A stretch of DNA of 64,000 bases, from assembly GCA_002726205.1 (NCBI GenBank), contig PBSL01000037.1:1-64000 (forward strand), written 5' to 3'. The stretch comes from Planctomycetaceae bacterium. Lineage in GTDB: Bacteria > Planctomycetota > Planctomycetia > Planctomycetales > Planctomycetaceae. Below are positions 26,041-35,377 of this stretch, piece by piece (position 1 is the first letter of the stretch; every line of letters begins with the position of its first letter). The notes beneath the pieces are model-generated. The model had not been told where the DNA came from and made no database searches. It saw nothing but the letters and a program-made list of their open reading frames with translations. The position numbers and the translations under genes were made by a program.

Positions 26041-27135
26041 ATGGGAAGAGTTGTCGTGGCGATGAGCGGTGGCGTCGACAGTTCGGCGGCCGCCTGGCTA
26101 CTCAAGGAGCAAGGTCACGACGTGATCGGGCTGTTCATGCGATCGGGAGTCGCCGAACAGACGGCCTGCGAGTTGCCGATCACCGGCCCGGGATCCGCCC
26201 GTCGTCAGGGCTGTTGCAGCGCCGCCGACGCCGCCGACGCCCGCCGGGTCGCCGACACGCTCGACATCCCCTTCCACGCCCTGGACTTCCAGGACGACTT
26301 CGAACGGATCCAGGACTACTTTGCCGACGAGTACCTGGCCGGACGGACGCCCAACCCCTGCGTGATGTGCAACAACTGGCTGAAGTTCGGCCGCCTGTGG
26401 GAATTTGCCCGGCAGGTCGGAGCCACCGCGATCGCCTCGGGACACTACGCCCGCCTCCAGCCGACCAGCGATCCGGCCCGACCAGCGCTGCTCCGCGGCC
26501 ACGACCCGGACAAGGACCAGTCCTACGTGCTGTTTGGCCTGAAACCGGATCTGCTCGAACACGTCGTGTTTCCCATCGGTGACTCCACCAAGTCCGAAAT
26601 CCGGGCAACGGCCAAGCGGGCCGGGATCCGGGTTTTCGACAAACCCGACAGCCAGGAAATCTGCTTCGTTCCCGACAACGACTATGCCGCTTTCCTTCGA
26701 CGACACCGTGGCGAACTGGACACCGCCGGCGAACTGGTCGACACGGCCGGAACAGTTGTCGGGACACACGACGGATTCGAGCGGTTCACGATCGGCCAGC
26801 GGCGCGGGCTGGGAGTTGCCTTTGGTGAACCCCGGTACGTCGTCGCGATCGAATCCCGGACACGCCGGGTGACCATCGGGACCCACGACGACCTGGCACG
26901 TGACTGGCTGGAAGCGGACCGGTTGAACTGGTTGGCCGAGAAAGCCGGTGGCGAGGTTCTTCGCTGCAGTGCCCAGATCCGCTACCGCCACGAGGCAGCA
27001 ACGGCGGCGGTCCAGCAACTCGATGACGACCGGGTTCGCGTGACGTTCGATCAGCCGCAATTCGGCGTGGCGCCCGGCCAGGCGGTCGTGTTCTACGACG
27101 ACAATCGCGTTCTGGGCGGCGGCTGGATCCGTTGA
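26041..27135 (+). CDS. mnmA: tRNA-specific 2-thiouridylase MnmA
   Basis: This is a 364-residue MnmA (TrmU). It adds sulfur to U34 of tRNA Lys, Glu and Gln in the cytoplasm. The PP-loop ATP-binding motif is SGGVDSS (residues 9-15). The catalytic cysteines are Cys107 in NPCVMC and Cys208 in SQEICF. A conserved ASGHYARL lies between them, and the C-terminal domain has GQRRGLGVAFGEPRYV. It starts 48 bp after the PBP2 stop, possibly in the same transcript, and is convergent with the MscS-type gene (17 bp). Confidence 0.96.
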   Translation: MGRVVVAMSGGVDSSAAAWLLKEQGHDVIGLFMRSGVAEQTACELPITGPGSARRQGCCSAADAADARRVADTLDIPFHALDFQDDFERIQDYFADEYLAGRTPNPCVMCNNWLKFGRLWEFARQVGATAIASGHYARLQPTSDPARPALLRGHDPDKDQSYVLFGLKPDLLEHVVFPIGDSTKSEIRATAKRAGIRVFDKPDSQEICFVPDNDYAAFLRRHRGELDTAGELVDTAGTVVGTHDGFERFTIGQRRGLGVAFGEPRYVVAIESRTRRVTIGTHDDLARDWLEADRLNWLAEKAGGEVLRCSAQIRYRHEAATAAVQQLDDDRVRVTFDQPQFGVAPGQAVVFYDDNRVLGGGWIR

Positions 27136-27152
27136 CGAACCCGGTTCCCGGT

Positions 27153-28448
27153 TCAGGCGGCCGACGAGCGACCACGCCGGTCCAACCAATCGGCCCCGGT
27201 GGGATTCTGAAAGACCCTCAACTCGAATTCGCCGACCACGGCCAGGACGTGATCGAAGATATCCGCCTGCAGGCTCTCGTAGCTTGACCACTCCTTGTCA
27301 CGACTGAAGACGTAGATCTCGATCGGGATCCCCGACGATGACGGCGGCAACTGCCGGACCAGCAACGTCATCTCGTTGTTGATTTCGGGATGGCGACGCA
27401 GGTACTCGACCAGGTAGGCCCGGAAGGTGCCCAGGTTGGTGATGCGACGCCCGTTGATGATCTCCGACATGTCGACTCCATGCTGCCGGTTGTAGTTGGT
27501 CACCTCCTCCTGTTTTCCGGAAATGTAGTCCTCGAGCATCGAGAACCGCGAGAAGCGATCGATCAGTTCCGGCGAGCAGAACTTGACGGAGCTCATGTCG
27601 ATGGCGATCGACCGCTTGATCCGTCGGCCACCCGAATCCTGCATGCCCCGCCAGTTCTTGACCGAATCGGTGATCACCGCGTAGGAGGGAACGGTCGCGA
27701 TCGTACGGTCCCAGTTCTGTACCTTCAGTGTCGTCAGGGTCACGGCCAACACGTCTCCATCGATGCCGAAGGCAGGCATCTCGATCCAGTCTCCCACGCG
27801 GACCAGGTCGTTGGAGAAGATCTGGATGCTGGCGACCAGGCCCATGATCGAGTCCTTGAAGACGAGCATCAGCACGGCGGTCAATGCGCCGATTCCGGCA
27901 ACCAGCACCGACGGATCCTTGCCGGTCACCGCTGCCAGGCAGAGGATGATGCCCAGCACCCACAGGACCAGCTTGACGGCACCGACGAGCCCGGAAATCG
28001 GATTGCCGCGGTTGCGGTCGAGTGAATCGTAGATGTCCGCTGCGGCATTCAGCAGGGAACTGATCGCCCGCAACGCGACAACGACAATCCAGGCCGTTGC
28101 CAATCGCCGCAGAACGACGTCCAGGGCCAGCGTGCTGAAGAACGGGTCGGTGAAGAACGGGGAGGCCAGATAAACAACAGCGGCGGGAACCAGGAGAGCC
28201 AGTCGGGAAAAGAATCCCCGCTCGACCAGGCGATCGTCCCAGTGCGTTCGGGTCCTTGCCGCCATCCGGCGGATGGCGGCAAGCAGCACCTGGCGGGTGA
28301 CGAGATACGCGACGATCGCCACGACCAGCGTTCCCGAAATCACGATCAGCTTGGCCATCCAGTTCGAAAGCTGGCCATCAAACAGCCGCAGCTCCAACCA
28401 GACGTGCAGGTCCGTCACCCAGTCACCAGCCGATTCGACACTCTCCAT
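27153..28448 (-). CDS. MscS-family mechanosensitive channel (YbdG-like)
   Basis: This is a 431-residue inner-membrane channel. It has about five membrane segments, then the MscS pore and beta-domain signature: GIGALTAVLMLVFKDSIMGL, FSNDLVRVGDWIEMP and TLTTLKVQNWDRTIATVPSY. The large cytoplasmic C-terminal region with NLGTFRAYLVEYLRRHPEIN resembles the YbdG/MscM subgroup. The ATG at 28448 is preferred because AAGGAG lies 6 bases upstream; longer frames reach 28604 without support. Role: release of solutes on osmotic downshock. It is the last gene of a minus-strand run. Confidence 0.92.
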   Translation of the reverse strand: MESVESAGDWVTDLHVWLELRLFDGQLSNWMAKLIVISGTLVVAIVAYLVTRQVLLAAIRRMAARTRTHWDDRLVERGFFSRLALLVPAAVVYLASPFFTDPFFSTLALDVVLRRLATAWIVVVALRAISSLLNAAADIYDSLDRNRGNPISGLVGAVKLVLWVLGIILCLAAVTGKDPSVLVAGIGALTAVLMLVFKDSIMGLVASIQIFSNDLVRVGDWIEMPAFGIDGDVLAVTLTTLKVQNWDRTIATVPSYAVITDSVKNWRGMQDSGGRRIKRSIAIDMSSVKFCSPELIDRFSRFSMLEDYISGKQEEVTNYNRQHGVDMSEIINGRRITNLGTFRAYLVEYLRRHPEINNEMTLLVRQLPPSSSGIPIEIYVFSRDKEWSSYESLQADIFDHVLAVVGEFELRVFQNPTGADWLDRRGRSSAA

Positions 28449-28519
28449 GTCCGCTCCTTGCATCCGTGCCATTCGAACCCAGCAGAGCATACTCACCGGA
28501 GACCAGTCGAGCCAATCGT

Positions 28520-30829
28520 TCAATCGGCCGCCGGCCGATTCACCTTTTCCCTGGAGACCAGGCGGAGGATGGCCGGCAGTGGTACCAACGCCACCAGCAG
28601 GCAACTGCCCACGCCCAGCAGGAGTACCAGCCCGAGACTCGAGAGTCCCCGGTGCGAGGCGACCATCAGCGTGCCGAAACCGATCATCGAGGTCAGCGAG
28701 GTCAGCAGCACGCCATGGATCGTCGATGGTGACATCACGTACGGGCCCCGCCGGGAGCGAAAGTCGTGCAGCACGTGGACACCGTCATCCACCCCGATGC
28801 CCAGCACCAGGGGCAATACGATCAGGTTGGCCGGGTTCAGCGGAACTTTCAGCCACTGCATCACGCCAAGCATCAGTACCGCACCGAAGACGGGGGGCAA
28901 GAGCGCGAGCAGGGTGTCACGGAGGCTGCGCCAGTCCAGGATCAGCCCGCTCAGTACCGAGGCGGCGACGAAGGCGGCCGACCAGAGAACGGGGAATCGG
29001 CCCAGCCCCTCCCGCAGGGACATTTCGATCGACAGCGAGATAACGGCACCGGCCACCGCCAACATCACCAGGGCCCGCCAACCGCCCAGCCCGGCCGCCA
29101 GCAGCACAACCACGATCGCTCCCAGTGCCGCGATGGCCGCCTGTTCATAACTCTCCTTGATCTGCCGGCCGGCTTCGTAGTTCTGCAGCGGGGTCCCGGT
29201 CGCTTCGGGATCCACTCCCCTGATCTCCTTGACGAACCGTCCCAGAGGTTCCTGCTCCCAGATCGACTCCCGCGGTGACACCTGGACCAGCCAGTCCCCG
29301 GTAGAACTGAGGTAACGGGAGACCAGGGCTGGTGAAAGTTGTTCGAGTCCACGGCGATCGGCACCGGGAAGGAATCGGCCCAGGTGCATTACCCGTCCCA
29401 CGCTGGGCAACGCCTCCATCTTCTTCGCCACGCTCTCGGCTTCCTCGAGCGACCGGGCCAGTGATACGGCAAACAGCGCCCCGCCATCGGGATCGCGGGC
29501 CACCCGCCGCTGGACGGCAACCGAGTCGAGATCCTCGGCCTGGAGATTCAACAGGTTGTAGTCGTAGCGGACACGCCAGGTCAGTTGCCCCTCGCGTCGT
29601 TCAACCAGTGCCGATCCGCTGATCGCCAGGATTGCCAACGAAACCAGCAGGAACGCTCGAGGGTTCTCGGCCACACGGTGCCGCCAACGTTCGCCCATCA
29701 ACGGCACGGCAAAGTCGACCGGCGTCAATCGCGAATCGGTCAGCCGGATCATTGCCGGCAGGACACAGAAGGTGACCACCGCGCACAGGCCGATCCCGGC
29801 ACCGGCGATCCATCCCAGTTCCGCCACGCCGCGAAACTCGGTCAACGACGCGCACAGAAACGCCAGCGCCGTCGTCACCGCCGCCGTCAGGATCCCCGGC
29901 CCGACACCGCGGGCCGAACCGCCCAGGGCCTCCCTCAGGTCTCTGCCTTCCTGTCGCAACCGGACGTAGCGCGCCAGGAAGTGGATCGAGAAATCGACAC
30001 CCAGGCCGATCAGGACGACGGCAAAGGAAACCGAGAGGATGTTCAGATGGCCGATGGTCAGACTGGTCAGTCCGAAAGACCAGATCAGCGACATCCCCAG
30101 GCTCACCAGGATCACCAGCGGCAACCGCAGCCCGTGAAAACCCACGCCCATCAAGACGGCGACACCGATGGCTGCCAGCAACGACGCGTAGATCATGTCT
30201 TCACGCGACCGGATCATCTCGTCACTCTCGAGCACCGGAATCCCGGTCAGACCGATCTGCACAGCGGCGTTTCCGTTGCCGGACCTGCGATTGTCTGCCC
30301 GGACATCGGCGATCAACTCTCTCATCCGCGAGATGGCTGCCGTGGCTCCCTCGAAACCAGCGGTGCCGGTAACCACCGGCGACGCACGCAGGTAACCGGT
30401 GTGGCCATCGACGGTCGTCACGTAGGTCGTCGGACCACCCCCGGGGCGGTCAATCCGGAACAGCACACTGCGAAACAGGTCGGACTGTTCCTCGACAAGA
30501 CGACCCAGCTGTTCGAGCGTGACCTGCACGCTGACACGATCGGATCCCCGGACGACGACGACCAGGTCGGCCGTATCGGGAAATTTCTCGACAAACATCA
30601 ACCACCGCCGGTGAAAATCCGCGGTGGGGTCGATCAGGTCCGACCGCCGGGTCTGGAACTCCAGCAGCACCAGCGTTGCCAGCAGCGCCAGGATCGTCAG
30701 CTTGGCAGCCGAGATCAGCGCCAGTCGGGGCGCGGCGGCGACGGCAAGGACAATCCAGCCCAGGCTGTTGGCGAGCAGTCCGGTCGACTCGCTGTCGTTG
30801 TTTTCCCGTGTCACCGTGGTCTCATCCAT
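28520..30829 (-). CDS. RND/MMPL-family exporter
   Basis: This is a 769-residue inner-membrane transporter. Two homologous halves each have a membrane helix, a periplasmic loop and a five-helix bundle. The charged motifs are GVDFSIHFLARY in the first bundle and GVDDGVHVLHDF in the second, typical of the MMPL/HpnN branch of the RND superfamily. HpnN relatives move hopanoids or other lipids to the outer membrane; the cargo here is unknown. It lies 71 bp upstream of the MscS-type gene and about 51 bp downstream of the CPBP gene, all on the minus strand. Confidence 0.9.
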   Translation of the reverse strand: MDETTVTRENNDSESTGLLANSLGWIVLAVAAAPRLALISAAKLTILALLATLVLLEFQTRRSDLIDPTADFHRRWLMFVEKFPDTADLVVVVRGSDRVSVQVTLEQLGRLVEEQSDLFRSVLFRIDRPGGGPTTYVTTVDGHTGYLRASPVVTGTAGFEGATAAISRMRELIADVRADNRRSGNGNAAVQIGLTGIPVLESDEMIRSREDMIYASLLAAIGVAVLMGVGFHGLRLPLVILVSLGMSLIWSFGLTSLTIGHLNILSVSFAVVLIGLGVDFSIHFLARYVRLRQEGRDLREALGGSARGVGPGILTAAVTTALAFLCASLTEFRGVAELGWIAGAGIGLCAVVTFCVLPAMIRLTDSRLTPVDFAVPLMGERWRHRVAENPRAFLLVSLAILAISGSALVERREGQLTWRVRYDYNLLNLQAEDLDSVAVQRRVARDPDGGALFAVSLARSLEEAESVAKKMEALPSVGRVMHLGRFLPGADRRGLEQLSPALVSRYLSSTGDWLVQVSPRESIWEQEPLGRFVKEIRGVDPEATGTPLQNYEAGRQIKESYEQAAIAALGAIVVVLLAAGLGGWRALVMLAVAGAVISLSIEMSLREGLGRFPVLWSAAFVAASVLSGLILDWRSLRDTLLALLPPVFGAVLMLGVMQWLKVPLNPANLIVLPLVLGIGVDDGVHVLHDFRSRRGPYVMSPSTIHGVLLTSLTSMIGFGTLMVASHRGLSSLGLVLLLGVGSCLLVALVPLPAILRLVSREKVNRPAAD

Positions 30830-30880
30830 GAGTTGCCGTGGCGAGGGTCGTCGATCAACGCGGGTGCGGATTGTAGTCGC

Positions 30881-31561
30881 TCAGTCGAGCTCGACAATCC
30901 CGGTGCCCGTCTCGGCGGACTTGCGGCCTTCCGCGGCAATCACCAGGAAACCGATGAAGTCGTAAACGCCATGAGCGATGACCGGGACCGCGAGGTTGCC
31001 CTGACCGGCAGCCGGACCGGTCGCCGGCAAGATATCGACCAGGCCCACCAGCCCCAGGTAACAGCCGATCAGCCCCGCCACCGCCGCATACGTCGGGGTC
31101 ACCGAGTGCAACAAGGCGAACACCAGGTTGCTGGCGACCAGCGCGACCAGGAACCGGGTCGAAGTCGGCGCGGCCGCATCGGCAGCGGAGATCCACGGTT
31201 GGATCACCCCGCGAAACAGCACCTCCTCACACAACCCCGCCATCGCCGCCAACAGCAGCAGCTCATACCAGCGACAGGCAGCCAGCGGCTGGCCCAGCAG
31301 GCGAATCAGCAGTTCACGGATCCGGCGAAATGGAGGCCAGGCCACGGTGTAGGCCAAGCCGAAGATCAGCAGCAGGGGTCCGGTTGCCAGCAGACCCCAG
31401 CCCGCCGCCTCGATCGTCCAGCGACAGTGGCTCCAGGGATCGATCCCCACCAGCCAGCCCAATCCCAGGCCGATCAACAGGGCGACCGCCTCGATACCCA
31501 GCCCCATGCCGAGAAACGAGCGGCGGTCGTTCCAGTCGAAACCTCCAGCCGGATCGTTCAT
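30881..31561 (-). CDS. CPBP-family intramembrane metalloprotease
   Basis: This is a 226-residue multi-spanning membrane protein. The CPBP (Rce1/abi) motifs are EEVLFRG (Glu112, Glu113, Arg117), FALLHSV (His152) and AHGVYDF (His197), which form the intramembrane active site. The substrate is unknown; family members process prenylated proteins, bacteriocin-related peptides or anti-sigma factors. It starts 10 bases after the stop of the methyltransferase gene. Confidence 0.92.
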   Translation of the reverse strand: MNDPAGGFDWNDRRSFLGMGLGIEAVALLIGLGLGWLVGIDPWSHCRWTIEAAGWGLLATGPLLLIFGLAYTVAWPPFRRIRELLIRLLGQPLAACRWYELLLLAAMAGLCEEVLFRGVIQPWISAADAAAPTSTRFLVALVASNLVFALLHSVTPTYAAVAGLIGCYLGLVGLVDILPATGPAAGQGNLAVPVIAHGVYDFIGFLVIAAEGRKSAETGTGIVELD

Positions 31562-31571
31562 CGACGGGGTG

Positions 31572-32369
31572 TTACTCCTTGGGACCTGGCGGGGGAAGGT
31601 TTCCGGCGGACTTCTCGAAAATCACGATGTGCTGCCGTGGCAGGACACGGATCGTCTCCTTGAACTTCAAGCCGAACTCCGCCTGGCTGATTTCCTTTTT
31701 GACCTGTGCCTCGGTCATCTTGTGGATCAGCTTGATCGGCACCCGGGGATCTTCCATCCGGTACTCGACGAAGGCGGCCCGCCCGCCGGGTTTCAGGGCC
31801 TTGCTGAGTTCGAGAGTCATCTCGAAAGGAAACTCGAACTCGTGGTACACGTCGACCATGATCACCAGGTCGACCGAAGCGGGCTTGAGCTTGGGGGTCT
31901 TCTGATTGCTCAGCACGGGCATGACGTTCTTGACTCCGAACCGCTTCATCCTCAGTTTCAACCGCTGCAACATCTGCGGCTGCACGTCGACGGCCATGAC
32001 TTTCCCACTGACACCGACGGCCGAGGCCAGCAACGCGGTCACGACCCCGCTCCCGGCCCCGATGTCGGCAACACTCTGACCGGGCTTGAGTTTCAGGGAA
32101 CGCACCATCAACGAGAGCCGTTCCTCGCGTTCACGCTCGACGCGTTCCAGCCAGCGGGCACCGGCCCCCTGGAATCCGTAACCCATCACCCGGGCAATCT
32201 CGCGGCCCATGTAGAACTTGCCGATCCCGTTGGGATCGTGAAGGCGACGAAAGGAATACCGCTTCGTCTGCCGCGGCTTCGTCGCACGCGGTTCTTGTCC
32301 AACGGCGGAACCCAGCGTGGCCAGGACCACCAGCGCCGTCGCCAGGACAGTTGATCGTCGATTGATCAT
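31572..32369 (-). CDS. Class I SAM-dependent methyltransferase with signal peptide
   Basis: This is a 265-residue protein. It begins with a basic-hydrophobic leader (MINRRSTVLATALVVLATLG, then SAVGQ), a signal peptide by appearance. A Rossmann methyltransferase fold follows: VADIGAGSGVVTALLASAVG (SAM site), VMAVDVQPQML, DLVIMVDVYHEF and LKPGGRAAFVEYR. Such exported methyltransferase-like proteins occur in planctomycetes; how they would obtain SAM outside the cytoplasm is unclear. Its ATG overlaps the stop of the Trm112 gene (ATGA). Confidence 0.86.
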   Translation of the reverse strand: MINRRSTVLATALVVLATLGSAVGQEPRATKPRQTKRYSFRRLHDPNGIGKFYMGREIARVMGYGFQGAGARWLERVEREREERLSLMVRSLKLKPGQSVADIGAGSGVVTALLASAVGVSGKVMAVDVQPQMLQRLKLRMKRFGVKNVMPVLSNQKTPKLKPASVDLVIMVDVYHEFEFPFEMTLELSKALKPGGRAAFVEYRMEDPRVPIKLIHKMTEAQVKKEISQAEFGLKFKETIRVLPRQHIVIFEKSAGNLPPPGPKE

Positions 32370-32626
32370 GACGCGTCATCTCCTGTTGAATCCATCACCG
32401 AATCCCTGTCGATTCCCTCCGGGCGACCGACCACCTTTCCCCAGTCTGCCGGGTCCAGCTCGTCGGCTTCGTCAACCAGCAGTACCGGGATCCCCTCACG
32501 AACAGGAAAACTCAATCGACAACCGGCACCGGTGCAAACCAGGCTCTCCGCCGACAACACCAACCGTGAACGGCACTGCGGGCAGACGACCAGATCGGCC
32601 AGGTCACCGAGTTCAAATTCACTCAT
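32366..32626 (-). CDS. Trm112-family zinc protein
   Basis: This is an 86-residue protein with the Trm112 fold: CPQC (Cys15, Cys18) and CTGAGC (Cys31, Cys36), then FPVREGIPVLL. Eukaryotic and archaeal Trm112 activates methyltransferases. Bacterial members are short and of unclear role. Here the stop overlaps the start of a methyltransferase gene by four bases, so the two are translationally coupled. It is 83 bp downstream of the sugar isomerase gene on the same strand. Confidence 0.85.
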   Translation of the reverse strand: MSEFELGDLADLVVCPQCRSRLVLSAESLVCTGAGCRLSFPVREGIPVLLVDEADELDPADWGKVVGRPEGIDRDSVMDSTGDDAS

Positions 32627-32709
32627 TTCCGTGCACTCACCCCGGTCGCTGTCACCGAAACCGCTGAGAACTCGAGTGTGCCTTGTCGACGAAAGATCTC
32701 GTCCTGATC

Positions 32710-33729
32710 CTAGAATCCACGCGCCGCCTGGATATCCGAAAAGTCCCTGAGGCCGTAATCGATGCCGACGTAGTCCAGGACCCGACAGAGGCTGCGAACG
32801 GCCACGCCGATGCCGTCGGGACCGCTGAACCCACCGAACTGTCCGCCCCCCTTGAGGTGTGGTTCGACCTCGAGAAAGAATCCGGGGGCGCCCAGTGCCA
32901 CCATCCTGGTTTCCAGTTCCGGCAATCGATCCTTGAGCTCCCGCAGCAGGCTGTCGTGGCCGGCGTCTCCGATGTCGGCAGGAACGAAGTTCTTCAATCG
33001 CTCCTCATCGACCGCCCCGGTCCAGGTCAGGCTGGGATCAATCGTGTAGTCCTTGATGTGCATCCAGCCGATGTAATCCATCATGTCGCGAAGTTCATCG
33101 AGTACCTGCAGTCGCGTCTTGTTCTGTGCCGCAACGTTGCCGCCGTCGTAGATGCAGACCATGCTGGGATGATCGACCTGCCGGCACAATTCGGCCAGCA
33201 ACTCACCGGTTTCGCCGATCAGGTTTGGCTCGATCTCCAGTCCGTAGACCAACCCGGCCTCGGCACAGGCGTCGACGATCTTTCCCAGTTGCTCGACCGC
33301 CTGGGGAATGTGTTCGGCCGGATCGGTTCCCTGCGGGTGGTAGAACGAGAATCCGCGGATCAATTTCGTCTGCAGGGTCGCGGCAACACGGATCGTGTCG
33401 GCCACTTCCCCGGCGAGGTATTCGTCGAAGGGGACAAATACGTTGTGTGAGCCGTCATCGACATCAAGCAGCTTGACCTTGCCGACCCGGGCCCCGATCC
33501 CGGTGACACTCATGCCGAACTCGTCGTGAAGATCACACAGCCGGGCCAGTTCGGCGTCATCGAGTTCGACGACATGCTTGACCTCGCCGGTCCCGTTGAC
33601 GTCGATGAACCGCGGGCTGTAGTACCTCAGGCCAATCCCGGCCATCACGGAAAGTTGTTCGAGGGCGGTCTTGTGGTTGGCGGCCTCGTCGGCGAACGCA
33701 CTGAGTATTACGCGGGGTCGGTCGCTCAT
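32710..33729 (-). CDS. Xylose isomerase-like TIM barrel protein (sugar isomerase/epimerase)
   Basis: This is a 339-residue protein of the AP endonuclease 2/xylose isomerase-like TIM-barrel superfamily. Metal-ligand-bearing strands are seen in [33 protein letters not shown] and [14 protein letters not shown]. Family members isomerise or epimerise ketoses or act in inositol catabolism; the substrate cannot be named. AAGGA 7 bases ahead of ATG 33729 sets the start; a frame from 33888 would run into the divergent gene region. It is divergent from a Gfo/Idh oxidoreductase gene, a pairing common in sugar pathways. Confidence 0.85.
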   Translation of the reverse strand: MSDRPRVILSAFADEAANHKTALEQLSVMAGIGLRYYSPRFIDVNGTGEVKHVVELDDAELARLCDLHDEFGMSVTGIGARVGKVKLLDVDDGSHNVFVPFDEYLAGEVADTIRVAATLQTKLIRGFSFYHPQGTDPAEHIPQAVEQLGKIVDACAEAGLVYGLEIEPNLIGETGELLAELCRQVDHPSMVCIYDGGNVAAQNKTRLQVLDELRDMMDYIGWMHIKDYTIDPSLTWTGAVDEERLKNFVPADIGDAGHDSLLRELKDRLPELETRMVALGAPGFFLEVEPHLKGGGQFGGFSGPDGIGVAVRSLCRVLDYVGIDYGLRDFSDIQAARGF

Positions 33730-33909
33730 GATGGTCCTTGGCTGGGGTCGGCTCGTATCGGTCAACCGCTTGGGCGGGCTGCCATTGTCGGACCGCGTGT
33801 GGCGGGATGCAAGACACCGCCCTGCAGACGCCCGAATTGCAATTCCCGCCCGTCTCCTCTGAAATGGAGCAAAGTTGTTCACCCGCACTTCGAGGAAGGT
33901 CCAGCCGCG

Positions 33910-35187
33910 ATGACCGACATGATCTCACGCCCCTCGCTGAAAGCCGGCATGATCGGCATCGGGATGATCTTCGACGAGACTTACCGGCCATTCTTCGAGG
34001 ACACGCACGCGGCCGGCCTTTTTGATCGCCGCTTCGGCGACGTCGAGGTGCCACTGACGGCCGTCGCCAGCCGGACCGGACGACGCGCCGAGGCGTATCG
34101 CGAGGCCGCGGGCGAGAAGATTGCGTCGTTCGAAAGTTTTCACGGCGAGGGAGCGACCGCGGCATTACTGGCAGCGGCACCCGACTTCGTCTGTGTGGCC
34201 ACCCCCGACGACCGCCACTTCGAAATTTCCCGTGACATCCTCACGGCCGGTTGTCACCTGCTTGTCGAAAAACCCTCGGTCCTGTCCCTCGACCAACTCG
34301 ACGAGTTGACCAGCCTGGCCCGCCAGCACGAGGTGCTGGCCAAGATCGTCTATCACAAGCTGCTCGACCCTGACCACAAGAAGCTCAGGACACTGTATGC
34401 CGACGGCGTGCTCCGCCACGTCAACAGCGGGTATTGCACGTTGCTGGAACCAAAGCAGATTTCCGGTGACCAGTTTTCCGAGTGGATCACCGGCCGCAAC
34501 CCGGGAACCTACGTCGCGGTGCACTACATCAAGCTGATCGACTTCTCGTTCCCCGGCCGACTCAAGACAGTCACGGCGACCGGACAACGCGGCCTGGTCG
34601 GAGCGGCCGACGGACCGACGTGGGACAGCACGCAGTTGCGGATGATCTACGAGTACGAGAGCGGCCGCGAGGCGGCATTCGACATTCACACCTCGTGGGT
34701 CACTCCCGACAATTTCCCCGGCTACGTCGAACAGGAAGTCCAGTTCCGCTTCGACAACGGGCTGTGGAACGGGCACTCGAGGAAGCGGGGCGTCGAGTGC
34801 ACCGTCGAGGACCAGACGCCGATCTCGATCAAGAACTCGATGAACAACCACTACAACGGCACGTTTCTGGAACCATGGGGCGAACGGTCCCAGCGAGGGT
34901 ATGGGATCGAGACGATCGAACGATTCGTCCGGGAACTGGCCTGGCTGGAACACTCCGAAGAGGGAACCCGGGGCGAACGGCTGGCGACACTCGCCAGCCT
35001 GGCCTACAACGACCTGGCCGCCGATCGCCAGACGGTCGCCACCGTCCAGGCCCTGGAAGCGATCCTGGAACACCAGGCGGCCGGGGAACCCGATTGCGTG
35101 GTCCGGGTCAACGATCCCGCCGGGGGACTGGTGCTTTATCGTCCCGGTTCCGAAACCCCCGAAGTTCTTTACGCGGGCACCGTCTGA
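33910..35187 (+). CDS. Gfo/Idh/MocA family oxidoreductase (cytoplasmic)
   Basis: This is a 425-residue NAD(P)-dependent oxidoreductase without a leader. The Rossmann half shows [33 protein letters not shown] and the signature [11 protein letters not shown]; the C-terminal half has [14 protein letters not shown] and [10 protein letters not shown]. It lacks the Tat leader of the 7028-8395 protein. The start at 33910 has GAGGAAGG about 10 bases upstream. It is divergent from the sugar isomerase and 190 bp ahead of a class III aminotransferase, suggesting a sugar or aminosugar route. Confidence 0.88.
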   Translation: MTDMISRPSLKAGMIGIGMIFDETYRPFFEDTHAAGLFDRRFGDVEVPLTAVASRTGRRAEAYREAAGEKIASFESFHGEGATAALLAAAPDFVCVATPDDRHFEISRDILTAGCHLLVEKPSVLSLDQLDELTSLARQHEVLAKIVYHKLLDPDHKKLRTLYADGVLRHVNSGYCTLLEPKQISGDQFSEWITGRNPGTYVAVHYIKLIDFSFPGRLKTVTATGQRGLVGAADGPTWDSTQLRMIYEYESGREAAFDIHTSWVTPDNFPGYVEQEVQFRFDNGLWNGHSRKRGVECTVEDQTPISIKNSMNNHYNGTFLEPWGERSQRGYGIETIERFVRELAWLEHSEEGTRGERLATLASLAYNDLAADRQTVATVQALEAILEHQAAGEPDCVVRVNDPAGGLVLYRPGSETPEVLYAGTV

Positions 35188-35377
35188 GCCACAAGAACAC
35201 CGACACGGCCGGTCACGCCGCTCCCTCGAGTTTCCCCCTGGCGAGCGGCCAGCCTGGCGAACTATCTCGCCCCGGTTCCAGACCCTGTTGCCGGCAGCCG
35301 CTCCACACCATTCGATCGTATTGCTAGACTTTCTGGGCGTGGCACATCTTTTCAACACCGACACCAAGCAGACAACA

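Noticed and set aside
29585-31663. Long plus-strand open frame of 692 codons opposite the RND and CPBP genes
   Set aside because: It has low-complexity Gln/Arg/Asp/His composition and no domain, and lies antisense to two clear gene families. It is a by-product of high GC at third codon positions.
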